DNA of 64,000 nucleotides from Undibacterium sp. YM2 (lineage in GTDB: Bacteria > Pseudomonadota > Gammaproteobacteria > Burkholderiales > Burkholderiaceae_D): assembly GCF_009937975.1 (NCBI RefSeq), contig NZ_AP018441.1, positions 1,302,001 to 1,366,000 on the forward strand. The letters run 5' to 3'. Shown one piece after another: positions 17,873 through 26,382 of the stretch (the stretch's first letter is position 1; every line of letters starts with the position of its first letter). Below the pieces are notes generated by a model. The model worked only from the letters and a program-made list of their open reading frames with translations. It was not told the DNA's origin and did no database searches. The position numbers and the translations under genes were made by a program.

Positions 17873-18646
17873 CTAATTTTCTTCATAAATCGCAAACACG
17901 GCACCCTGAGGATCAGCCAGAACGGCAAAGCGGCCAGTATTTGGAATATCACTTGGTGGCACATAAGTCGCTGCACCCAGGGCCTGTGCTTTTGCGGCAG
18001 TTGCATCGCAATCTTCAACGCTGAAATAAGCGAGCCAGTGTGAAGGCGCCATGACACCATCTGGCAAAGCCATCATGCCGCCTATGGCAGTGCCATGTTG
18101 CTGCCATTCTGTATAAGTCATGGCGCCATCACTGCCTGTACTGGCACCCCAGCCAAACAAGGCCTTGTAATAGGCTTCTGCTTTCGCCGTATCACTGGTA
18201 TTGAGCTGCCCCCAGCAAAAAGCGCCTGCCTCATTGTGTATGCCTACGCCGGTATTTTTACCCGGTTGCCAGATGTTATGGAAGGCGCCGGTAGGATCTT
18301 TTAATACTGCCATGCGGCCCAGGTCATACACATCAAATGCCGGGACCACGACTTCACCACCTAATTCTGCGCTGCGCTTTGCCGTGGCCTCTGCATCTGC
18401 AGTCGATACATAGATAGTCCAGTGCGGTGGCACGCCTGCCTGTTGTTCCGGGTCCAGGGTATAAGCTGCTGCGGCATCGTGGCCCTTGAGCTGGAAAATC
18501 GTGTAATAGCTTCCCGGCCCCATCTCATTGTCTTGATGTCCCCAGCCAAACAATTCGCCATAAAATGCTTTTGCAGCTTTTTGATCATTGGTGCCAAGTT
18601 CTACCCAGCAAAAGGCACCAGGTTCGTGTGAGCTTACGATACTCAT
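17873..18646 (-). CDS. Two-domain VOC (glyoxalase/dioxygenase-fold) protein
   Basis: 257 aa built of two homologous VOC modules: residues about 8-125 (GAFCWVELGTNDQKAAKAFYGELFGW) and 137-255 (GAFCWGQLNTSDTAKAEAYYKALFGW). Each ends in the usual F/MAVLxDPxGA motif. Start ATG at 18646 is preceded by AAGGAGATATCAGC. Such tandem VOC proteins resemble hydroxylase CFP-30B-like and YP_-type glyoxalase-like proteins. Metal-ligand positions are incomplete, so activity is uncertain. It is convergent with the racemase-like gene, 49 bp apart. Confidence 0.9.
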   Translation of the reverse strand: MSIVSSHEPGAFCWVELGTNDQKAAKAFYGELFGWGHQDNEMGPGSYYTIFQLKGHDAAAAYTLDPEQQAGVPPHWTIYVSTADAEATAKRSAELGGEVVVPAFDVYDLGRMAVLKDPTGAFHNIWQPGKNTGVGIHNEAGAFCWGQLNTSDTAKAEAYYKALFGWGASTGSDGAMTYTEWQQHGTAIGGMMALPDGVMAPSHWLAYFSVEDCDATAAKAQALGAATYVPPSDIPNTGRFAVLADPQGAVFAIYEEN

Positions 18647-18896
18647 GCTGATATCTCCTTCAGTTTTATTTCGGTTGGAAAGCAGTGTGCCAGGACAAGT
18701 GTAAGAGGGAGTGAAGATACATCAGTGCAGCTCAGGAATTATAAGCTGCCATACAAGAAATGAAATGAGAATTTGCATGGATGCAGTCAGCTTGTGCAGC
18801 TGTTAAAGCTTAATGTTATGCTATCGTATATTGTTTTTGTTGCGCACCTGCAATTTGCACGGGCATCAAAAGAAAATCCTTTGGCCTTCTCTATTC

Positions 18897-19523
18897 ATGC
18901 AACTTAAAAAAAAGCTGTTTTCACTGTTCATCCTGACGACATTGACAGCCTGTCAGCCTGTCGAAAAAAACGTAGTCAGCCCGCTTTCCCAGCAAGACGC
19001 AATCCCTGCATTGAACAAGGAAAATGTAGGTGACTTCGAGAATTACAGCGTGCTCAGCACGCAGGATGAATGGAAGATCATCGCCTGGTCCGGCAAAGCG
19101 GTAAGCCAGCCCGGCAACAAGAGCAAGGCTGGAATCTCCAGCACGGTCAGCATACTAAAAAAAGAAAAGCAAGCCTGGCGGGTCGTTTCGCAAAAGCAGT
19201 TTGCCGATAGTTATAACCCCCGCCTGCAGTTGCATACCGAATTCACACTGGCAGGTAAACCAGTCTTCATCCTCAAGATACAGCAAGGTGCTGCCTATGA
19301 AGAGCTGCAGGTATATGGCCTGGCTCAGGGCGAATACAAGCTGCTGCAAACCCTGGTAGCCGGGGCATTTGAGTGGACTTATGATGCCGCCGGAAATAAG
19401 AAATCTTTATTGGCAGTATCTGCCACACCAGGCGAGCAAGCCGCAACTTATCAATGGAATGGTCAGCAGTTCATGCTGATTGATAAAGTTGATCGTAAAG
19501 ATAATGATTATGTGACAGACTGA
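18897..19523 (+). CDS. Putative lipoprotein of unknown function
   Basis: About 208 aa. Start ATG at 18897 gives a short lipoprotein signal (LKKKLFSLFILTTLTAC) with the lipobox LTAC and lipidated Cys19. The frame extends upstream to 18813 but that part is not signal-like. The mature part carries beta-rich segments (EWKIIAWSGK, KPVFILKIQQGAAYEELQVYGL) and no recognised domain. It is probably anchored in the outer membrane facing the periplasm. It is convergent with the SH3-domain gene. Confidence 0.75.
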   Translation: MQLKKKLFSLFILTTLTACQPVEKNVVSPLSQQDAIPALNKENVGDFENYSVLSTQDEWKIIAWSGKAVSQPGNKSKAGISSTVSILKKEKQAWRVVSQKQFADSYNPRLQLHTEFTLAGKPVFILKIQQGAAYEELQVYGLAQGEYKLLQTLVAGAFEWTYDAAGNKKSLLAVSATPGEQAATYQWNGQQFMLIDKVDRKDNDYVTD

Positions 19524-19552
19524 ATTTCCTGTTTTTCGCCTTTATGGTTATC

Positions 19553-20866
19553 TCAGCAACCGCATGGCGGGTCATCCTCATCGAAGTCGAGAAAATGCCA
19601 GCGTCCAAGCACATTGACGAAAATTAGTTTTAAATGGTACTCGCTGTTGTCACCCAATCCAACTTGAGTATTGATGCCATCCCACAAGGCAAGGTCTGGA
19701 ATGCCATCACCATCAAGATCAATATACCTGGTCAGTGCGCGGATAAAATGAGGATCTGCCGGTAAGGACTTGGGTTGCAATAAAACCTGCAGCTTGACAG
19801 TTGACTTTGCCTTGGACAGATTCAGGGCCTTGTTGGAGCGGAATAAGCCCTGAATATGAGTAGCGTTTTGCGAGTCTGTTACTGGCCAGAGTATATGAGG
19901 ATTGCCAACACATGGCGACGTATCTCCACCAGGTATTTCACGATAGTCTATCGTAGAGCTAGTTTGCACTAGCTCCGCTTTTTCATTCATGCCGATGGTA
20001 TAGATTGGCCGATCCAGTCTCTGCGAAATTTCACCCATGTCCCAGATGCCATTTTTTGAGGGACCACTATTATTGTCACCGCCCCAGAACGGTGGTGCAG
20101 TGACAGCCAGTTTCCATGGAATGCCGAATTGGGCGCTAATTTTTTCTGGTGTAGTCTTGGGACTGGCAAGCTCGTTTGTGCTTTGAAAAAATGAAGATGG
20201 AACCTTGGTCAGCCTTATTTGGTGATATACCCACTGATGAAGTGCGCTCGAAGGCAGCATTCCTAAAGGTGATCCATCCCAATTGCTGGCGAGTTCTGCG
20301 ATTTCTTTTGGCGCAACTATTCCGGCGGCTAATTTGGCACGCATTGCATTCAACTCAGGAATAGGGAAGCGCTTGATTTCAGAATTTTCTGCGCCACCGG
20401 ATTCAGCATATTTTCTTTCGCTTTCACGTTGCTTTTCCGGTAACATAGTGTTTTCGAAATAACTGGCAACTGCCATCAATCTGTCATAGCCAGGTTGCAG
20501 CCAAAAAGCGCGCGCAGAAAGTGATGGATCAGTTGCGCCATTTGCCAATTTCTTTGAAGATAGCTCGGCCAATGTGACTGGTTTAGTACTGAGAAATTTG
20601 CAGGCAATAAACCCGTGTTGATTATTTTCCCAGCTAATTTCGCAAAAATCATCACGCGCCGCAAGCAATCTGACTTCGGTATTGATAATCAGTGTCGCAC
20701 TCACCGGCGCGTCTTTTTTTGCTGCGGTTCTGATATTGACATATGAACCGCTGACCCATTGCCTCGCTGGCGCAGATACGGATGCCAATGCAGGTTCGGC
20801 ACTTACTGCTGCTGACAGACAGAGGCAGGTGATCAAAAAAGAAAACCGCTGAATTGAATTGCTCAT
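19553..20866 (-). CDS. Secreted SH3-domain protein with Ca-loop-like motif
   Basis: About 437 aa with a signal peptide (FSFLITCLCLSAAVSA-EP). ATG at 20866 is preferred to the longer start at 20905 because it gives a proper signal sequence and has GGA close by. Residues about 35-100 look like a bacterial SH3 domain (WVSGSYVNIRTAAKKDAPV), often a cell-wall-binding module. The C-terminus has YIDLDGDGIPDLALWDG, an EF/dockerin- or FG-GAP-like loop, and the chain ends in DEDDPPCGC. The middle is unrecognised. It is divergent from the deacetylase gene (90 bp apart), so a cell-envelope role is plausible. Confidence 0.75.
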   Translation of the reverse strand: MSNSIQRFSFLITCLCLSAAVSAEPALASVSAPARQWVSGSYVNIRTAAKKDAPVSATLIINTEVRLLAARDDFCEISWENNQHGFIACKFLSTKPVTLAELSSKKLANGATDPSLSARAFWLQPGYDRLMAVASYFENTMLPEKQRESERKYAESGGAENSEIKRFPIPELNAMRAKLAAGIVAPKEIAELASNWDGSPLGMLPSSALHQWVYHQIRLTKVPSSFFQSTNELASPKTTPEKISAQFGIPWKLAVTAPPFWGGDNNSGPSKNGIWDMGEISQRLDRPIYTIGMNEKAELVQTSSTIDYREIPGGDTSPCVGNPHILWPVTDSQNATHIQGLFRSNKALNLSKAKSTVKLQVLLQPKSLPADPHFIRALTRYIDLDGDGIPDLALWDGINTQVGLGDNSEYHLKLIFVNVLGRWHFLDFDEDDPPCGC

Positions 20867-20955
20867 TATCCGCATTTGATGGTCGATCGAAATGTGAAAA
20901 GACATATAAAATCAGAGAACACACAAAACTTGTTACAAGTCACTTTATAAAATAC

Positions 20956-21891
20956 ATGCACAAATTTCTAAAAATATGTTTTGCACTCTCGCTTAATTTT
21001 ACCTTTTTTGGGTTCCTTAATATAGCGCATGCGCAAACAGTGGCTATCACTATCGACGATGGCCCCAATCTGGAACAGACGCCCAGGCTGAGCCCTGAGC
21101 AGCGCAATCTGGCCATGCTCAAGGCGCTGTCCAGACATGGTGTCACTGCTGCCCTGTTTGTCACTGCCAATTATGCAGCCACTCAGCCTGCCGGTTATGC
21201 GCTGGCCAAAGCCTGGGGCGATGCGGGGCATGCTGTCGGCAACCACAGCATGAGTCATCCTGACCTGCATAGCGACAAAGTTAGTCTTGCACAATATCAA
21301 AAGGAAATCCTTGATTGCGATGCCATCATCAGTACTTTGCCCGGCTACCAGAAATGGTATCGCTATACTTATCTGCGCGAAGGTAATACGCCAGAAAAGC
21401 GCGATGGCATGCGCAGCTTTTTGAAACAGCATAACTACCGTAATGCCTATGTCAGCCTGGATACCAGCGACTGGCGCCTGAATGAGAAACTGGTAGAAGT
21501 GCTGGGCAAAAATCCCCAGGCAGATGTGAGCGCCATCAAGCGCGCTTACCTGGCTCATATACGCCAGCGCGCCGAAGCTTATCGCGCCTTGTCGTGGCAA
21601 TTGCAGGGGCGCGATATTCCACAAGTCCTGCTCATGCATCACAATCTGATCAATGCCCTGTGGCTTGATGATGTGTTGGCCCAGTTCAAGGATATGGGCT
21701 GGAAGTTCACGACTCCGGCTGCGGCATTCAGTGATCCAGTCTATCAACTGGTACCGGATCGTCTGGCATCAGGACAAAGCCTGTTGTTGTCCATGGGCAG
21801 AATACTGGGTTTGGGCAAGTTTCCTGGCGGAGAGCGTTTGGTCGATGATGGTGATTTTGAGATTGAGGAATTGAAGCGACAGGGTTTGTAA
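20956..21891 (+). CDS. Secreted polysaccharide deacetylase (NodB/CE4-like)
   Basis: 311 aa. ATG at 20956 yields a signal peptide ending IAHA-QT. Metal-dependent N-deacetylase of chitin, peptidoglycan or exopolysaccharide. CE4 motifs in order: TIDDGP (Asp34, Asp35), NHSMSHPD (His97, His101), RYTYLREG (variant of RxPYG), DTSDW and LMHH. All core metal ligands are present. It lacks a membrane anchor after cleavage, so is periplasmic or secreted. It is divergent from the SH3-domain gene, which may share the promoter region. Confidence 0.92.
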   Translation: MHKFLKICFALSLNFTFFGFLNIAHAQTVAITIDDGPNLEQTPRLSPEQRNLAMLKALSRHGVTAALFVTANYAATQPAGYALAKAWGDAGHAVGNHSMSHPDLHSDKVSLAQYQKEILDCDAIISTLPGYQKWYRYTYLREGNTPEKRDGMRSFLKQHNYRNAYVSLDTSDWRLNEKLVEVLGKNPQADVSAIKRAYLAHIRQRAEAYRALSWQLQGRDIPQVLLMHHNLINALWLDDVLAQFKDMGWKFTTPAAAFSDPVYQLVPDRLASGQSLLLSMGRILGLGKFPGGERLVDDGDFEIEELKRQGL

Positions 21892-21921
21892 TCGGATTTT
21901 CCTGTAATTGAGAATTGCAAT

Positions 21922-22923
21922 ATGGCGATCAACATTCATTATCAAGACGATACCGGCGACTATGAGAGAGAGTATGGGCAGTGGAAAGGGCTATTGCTAT
22001 CGATCAGTAATGCGCCCAGGCCGACATTGCGTTTGCGTACTGCATTCGACAGACGGATGCGTTTGGATGCGGGAGATTTGAGTCTTCTGTGGGCAGAAAT
22101 ACTTGATGGTTATCACGGCGTCACTATCTATCGCAATTTGCCGCAACATCAAAACTGGCTCCCTTCAATTAGCTCAACTGAGGTTCAGCGTATCAACGAA
22201 TTTACTCCTGATCAGCAATTGAAGTTATGGTTTAGATATTTTGTTCGGGTCCTTCGTACTGCTGATATTAACTGTATGTCCAACGGTTTATGGTCGCTGG
22301 AATATTGCGACGGTACCCAAATTTATCATCCACATTGGTGTGGTAGCTATCGCTTGCGCGGCTGGCAGCGCGATGGCGATGATATGCAGTTGTTGCATGC
22401 GCCTACAGTTTATCTGGATTGGAACTTGAATGGTAACGGGCAGGTGTTGAATTTGTTTGCCCCGCAACACAAGGATAGTGGGCGCGTCAAGTGGTGGCGA
22501 AAATTGGTTCGTAATGGACAATTGCCACCAATACTCGTCTGGTACATTCACGGCCTAAATGCTTATCTGGTATTGGACGGGCACGACCGGTTGCAAGCTA
22601 GCTTGTTGGAAGATGTGCGGCCTACTTTTGCGGTGCTTAGTTCTTTTTATGAAATCGCCGTGCAAGGTGATCCCAGACGGGAGAACGCCATATTGCAGCA
22701 AGTAAATATGGTTAGTGAGCGAGTTGCTCAAGGCTTGCATATCAATCCAAGTGTATTGAATGACATGCAACAATTGCTGGCACAGGCGTTTGATCGTAGA
22801 CCAATGCGTCGCTTCATTACCCGCAGTTCGGCAACTTTGAATCCGCAAACATGGGACGATGAGGTTGCCGCCTTCATGCGCCAAAAAGCTGCAACTGGCT
22901 GTATTCATTTACGCGGCCTTTGA
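21922..22923 (+). CDS. Unknown protein with ParB/sulfiredoxin-like DGHDR motif
   Basis: 333 aa, cytoplasmic; starts 30 bp after the deacetylase. The family is not recognised. The N-terminal half is rich in aromatic residues (CDGTQIYHPHWCGSYRLRGW). Near residue 210 it has PPILVWYIHGLNAYLVLDGHDRLQASLLEDV. This resembles the ParB/Srx nucleotide-binding motif (usually DGxHRxxAA), though here DGHDR. The protein may be an NTP-using or nucleic-acid enzyme, but no catalytic assignment is safe. The ribosome site is weak (GAG). A 250-bp gap follows. Confidence 0.65.
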   Translation: MAINIHYQDDTGDYEREYGQWKGLLLSISNAPRPTLRLRTAFDRRMRLDAGDLSLLWAEILDGYHGVTIYRNLPQHQNWLPSISSTEVQRINEFTPDQQLKLWFRYFVRVLRTADINCMSNGLWSLEYCDGTQIYHPHWCGSYRLRGWQRDGDDMQLLHAPTVYLDWNLNGNGQVLNLFAPQHKDSGRVKWWRKLVRNGQLPPILVWYIHGLNAYLVLDGHDRLQASLLEDVRPTFAVLSSFYEIAVQGDPRRENAILQQVNMVSERVAQGLHINPSVLNDMQQLLAQAFDRRPMRRFITRSSATLNPQTWDDEVAAFMRQKAATGCIHLRGL

Positions 22924-23176
22924 TGAACACCGTAAATTCTTTCAAGCAATTTACTGTTGTATTAATCTCAGCAAAATAGTGCAACACCACATTGTATTCA
23001 ATATTTGTATTAAAAATTGTTGCTCGCCATCACGCCTCCTCTCTTTGGTATATGATCAAATAGGATATTACCGATCTCTGCTGGTAATGACCTGCACTTA
23101 GCCCGATATGTCATGCCGGTATAGCGGGCCTGCTAAATACGTGCAAGCACACTCTGATCAGGAATGCCGGGTAAAT

Positions 23177-25006
23177 ATGAGTCTGGATAATTTGCACAAG
23201 AGCAATGAAGACGGTCAGCACATGCTCGACCTGTATCGTCTATGCATGAATGATATTGCGCGCAATACTGAGCTGACGGATAGTTTGCTTCGCATAGTCA
23301 GCAGCCTGGATGCCCATTATTCCGGTTTGCTGTCTGCTATCGCGGTGCGTGGTATTGAGGCTGATTTGCTGCTTGCTTCAAATGTGCACCAGGCCTGCCT
23401 TGATGACATGCGCAATATGTATGCCGTGGTCGAAGATGCATATCCACAAGGCGCAATTCCTGAACATGGCAAGCATGTCAGTCGATTACAGGTGCTCGCA
23501 CAAGACCACGGCCTTTGGCTGTTAGCTGAGATACCTATTTCCAATGATGAACACAGGCAGTCAGGTGGCTTGTATTTCTTTGCAAAGAATGGGGCAATTG
23601 AAGAAAAGCCCAATCAGCAAGCCTTGCAAGAGCTTGCCAGCCTGATCGCTAATCTCATACAACACAAGCGCACGCAGCAAAAAGCCCGGCAGGCAAAATC
23701 GCTGGCTGAACAAAGCCAGACCAATATGCTGCGTATGGCACTGGCGATAGAGGGCAGTGGCACCGGCATCTGGGACAGGGATGTGCCTGGTGGGCGAATA
23801 CATTATTCGCCAGGCTGGAAAGCCATACTCGGTTATGCCGATGCGGAAATCACCGGGCGCATAGAAGACAGTTATGCGCGCTTGCATCCTGATGACCGTT
23901 CCTATGTACAGGCGACCATACAGGCGCATTTTGACGGACTCACTGAACAATATGCCGTCGAGCACAGGGTGCGTTGCAAGGATGGCAGTTATAAATGGAT
24001 ATCCAGCCGTGGCAAGGTAGTCAGTCGTGCAGAAGATGGCAGCCCCTTGCGCATGATAGGGACCACGACAGACATCACGGCCATGCGTATTTTGTCACAA
24101 CGTCTGCAAGAGAGCGCTGACCTGGTGACCTGCCTGACCAATGAAGTGCCTGGCCTGGCCTATCAATATCGCATGGATAGCGACGGCGCAGAGCGCTTCA
24201 CCTATCTCAGCGAAGGTGTGCGTGATATCTATGAATTAATCCCTGCACAAATGCCAGAAGCCATACAACTGGTGCACGCGCGTATTCATGCAGATGATTT
24301 CCCCGCTTACCGTAATGCCCTTCTGAAATCAGCCAGCAGGCTGGAGCACCTGCATCTGGAATACCGCGTTAACCTGCCACAGCAAGGCATGCGCTGGCGT
24401 CAGATGGATGCCAGGCCGCGCCGCCTGCCTGATGGCGCTACGCTTTGGCATGGTTTCATCAACGATGTCACAGAACACAAACGCATAGAACAAGAGTTGC
24501 AGGAACTGGCAACCATAGATTTTTTAACGCAAATTCCTAACCGGCGCAGCTTCATGTCCCGTATGGAAGAAGAACTGGCGCGCATACAGCGCGGTGCCAG
24601 CAAAGCCGCGGCGGTGCTGATGTGTGACCTGGATAATTTCAAACTCATCAATGATACCTATGGACATGCAGTAGGTGACCTGGTGCTCAGGCATTTTGCC
24701 CATATCCTGCATGATGAATTGCGCAAGAGTGATTATGCGGGCCGGGTAGGTGGTGAAGAATTTGCCGTCGTGCTGGCGGGCACAGGTATTGCCGATGCCA
24801 CCATCTTTGCAGAGCGTGTACAAAAACAATTGCTGGACACCCCAGTCAATGCGCATACCCAACTCATCCCGGTGACGGTCAGCATAGGTATTTCCCTCAT
24901 GCAGGCCAGCGATATTGATGCCGATGTCTCGCTCTCATCGAGTGACATGGCCTTGTACCGCGCGAAGGAAGCTGGCCGTAACCGCATTATTGTTGCGGCA
25001 GATTAG
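23177..25006 (+). CDS. PAS-PAS-GGDEF diguanylate cyclase
   Basis: About 609 aa. The start at 23177 (MSLDNLHK) is preferred to 23108. Residues 15-180 look like a GAF-type sensory region. PAS domains lie at about 195-320 (with PAC-like YKWISSRGKVV) and 325-445. A GGDEF domain covers the last 160 residues with GGEEF at 525-529 and an RKSD inhibitory site just before, so it should synthesise cyclic-di-GMP with product inhibition. No membrane segment is seen. Its stop overlaps the convergent GNAT gene by 4 bp. Confidence 0.92.
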   Translation: MSLDNLHKSNEDGQHMLDLYRLCMNDIARNTELTDSLLRIVSSLDAHYSGLLSAIAVRGIEADLLLASNVHQACLDDMRNMYAVVEDAYPQGAIPEHGKHVSRLQVLAQDHGLWLLAEIPISNDEHRQSGGLYFFAKNGAIEEKPNQQALQELASLIANLIQHKRTQQKARQAKSLAEQSQTNMLRMALAIEGSGTGIWDRDVPGGRIHYSPGWKAILGYADAEITGRIEDSYARLHPDDRSYVQATIQAHFDGLTEQYAVEHRVRCKDGSYKWISSRGKVVSRAEDGSPLRMIGTTTDITAMRILSQRLQESADLVTCLTNEVPGLAYQYRMDSDGAERFTYLSEGVRDIYELIPAQMPEAIQLVHARIHADDFPAYRNALLKSASRLEHLHLEYRVNLPQQGMRWRQMDARPRRLPDGATLWHGFINDVTEHKRIEQELQELATIDFLTQIPNRRSFMSRMEEELARIQRGASKAAAVLMCDLDNFKLINDTYGHAVGDLVLRHFAHILHDELRKSDYAGRVGGEEFAVVLAGTGIADATIFAERVQKQLLDTPVNAHTQLIPVTVSIGISLMQASDIDADVSLSSSDMALYRAKEAGRNRIIVAAD

Positions 25007-25533
25007 ACCTTATTTGCTGTTTGCCAGCCTGCCTTGTCCATGGAATAGACGGCAGTGTCCATGTCATACCAGCGTTCTATGCCACGATATTGCATGCCCA
25101 GCTTTTTCATGACGTGGGCTGATCCATGATTGTCCTGGTGACAGACCGCGCACAGTGACTCAGCCTTGAGCTTGTCAAAGGCGAATGCCGCCATGGCGCG
25201 TGCAGCCTCCGATGCATAGCCCTGGTTCCAGCTTTCCTTACGCAGACGCCAGCCAGTTTCCAAAGGATTGGCCGGGTCGCGGCCCAGATACTGTATACAG
25301 CCAGCACCGATGACTTCATTGCTGGCTATCTCTATGAAACTCCACCAGGAAAAACCATAATCTATCCAGCGTGCCTTGACGCGCTCTATCATTGCCAGTG
25401 TATCCTCGGGCGTATCTGGTTTGCCGGTGATGTATTGCATGACTTCAGGCTGGCTGTTCATGCGGAACAAACCTTCAAAATGGCTGTCGGTCATTGGTTC
25501 CAGGCGCAGGCGTGCAGTGGTAAGTATGGTCAT
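25003..25533 (-). CDS. GNAT N-acetyltransferase (RimJ/RimL-like)
   Basis: 176 aa. ATG at 25533 gives the usual MTILTTARLRLEPMTDSHFEGLF start. Acetyl-CoA-dependent transfer to an alpha-amino or small-molecule amine is expected. Signature segments: EVIGAGCIQYLG (beta4), GWRLRKESWNQGYASEAARAMAAFAF (acetyl-CoA-binding helix) and NHGSAHVMKKLGMQYRG (motif B). It is in the group annotated as ribosomal-protein-alanine acetyltransferase-like, but the true substrate is unknown. Confidence 0.9.
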   Translation of the reverse strand: MTILTTARLRLEPMTDSHFEGLFRMNSQPEVMQYITGKPDTPEDTLAMIERVKARWIDYGFSWWSFIEIASNEVIGAGCIQYLGRDPANPLETGWRLRKESWNQGYASEAARAMAAFAFDKLKAESLCAVCHQDNHGSAHVMKKLGMQYRGIERWYDMDTAVYSMDKAGWQTANKV

Positions 25534-25628
25534 GATCTTCAGGGTCACTATAGACATTGATGAGTGTAAGCTTGAAAGCAATACGTTTCAAGCACGCACT
25601 CAATTGACCCGGGATTCACATAAAAGTT

Positions 25629-26135
25629 TCAAGCCCTTAACACGTCCCTGACAAACACAGTCAAATCAGTCGATTGCGGCATGACCTTGGCCTGGTACAT
25701 CATATCGCCTACAAAACCGCGATGATAGGTAGCATGATTGACGACGTGCAGCAGCATTTCCTGGCAGCTCATGACACCCTCACCACCACCGATGAAATTA
25801 AAATGGATGACGCGCTCCAGATCATCCTCATTCAAGTCTTTGGTGAAGTTCCTGTACCACTCATTCATCTGCTTTGATGCATTCCACAGTTCATGAAATG
25901 GCGGTGTCGTCGCGGTATTACGGTCCTGATAGTCATGCGACTGACCCAGTAAATGGGCGCGGAAGACATCGTCTATCACATACACGTGGTTCAGTGTATG
26001 CAGCATATTGCCAAAGCGTGTCAGGCGTGGGCGCAGTATCTCTTCTTCTGGCAAGACACTCAGCATGGAAAAAAATTTATCATCTGCCCATGCTTTGTAA
26101 TGGGTCAGCATACGGATATTTGACAGCATAGTCAT
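25629..26135 (-). CDS. DinB-family putative metal-dependent protein
   Basis: 168 aa four-helix DinB/YfiT-type protein. ATG at 26135 has GGAG seven bases upstream. Conserved His residues typical of the metal site are at 46/50 (MLHTLNHVYVIDD) and in HVVNHATYHRGFVGDMM. Family members are damage-induced in Bacillus or act as thiol-dependent S-transferases, but the role here is unknown. It is on the same strand as the GNAT gene, 95 bp upstream of it, possibly co-transcribed. Confidence 0.88.
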   Translation of the reverse strand: MTMLSNIRMLTHYKAWADDKFFSMLSVLPEEEILRPRLTRFGNMLHTLNHVYVIDDVFRAHLLGQSHDYQDRNTATTPPFHELWNASKQMNEWYRNFTKDLNEDDLERVIHFNFIGGGEGVMSCQEMLLHVVNHATYHRGFVGDMMYQAKVMPQSTDLTVFVRDVLRA

Positions 26136-26338
26136 CGTCTTGCTCCAGTGTTTGAAATAATAGTACCAGGCTTCTTTTCTTTGCTGCACGTGAAGTAGTG
26201 CATGGAAATGCAAGCCTGACCATAGTTACCATCAAAACTAGAGTAAGGTTTTTAGAGAATTGAAAATAGATACAGATCAATACAATTGAGACGGATACAA
26301 TCGACTGTTCATGAAGTAGCGCTTGAGAGCATGACTGA

Positions 26339-26358
26339 AAAATTCAAAAAGGAATTTT
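26339..26358 (-). terminator. Weak terminator-like hairpin after chemoreceptor gene
   Basis: AAAATTC-nnnnnn-GAATTTT, 25 bp past the chemoreceptor stop. It is AT-rich and without a long U run, so only weakly supported. Confidence 0.3.
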
Positions 26359-26382
26359 GACAGACACAAGATTTTATCGGCG

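Noticed and set aside
22859..23101. Plus-strand frame between the DGHDR protein and the GGEEF gene.
   Set aside because: Overlaps the end of a real gene in another frame, no ribosome site, no family.
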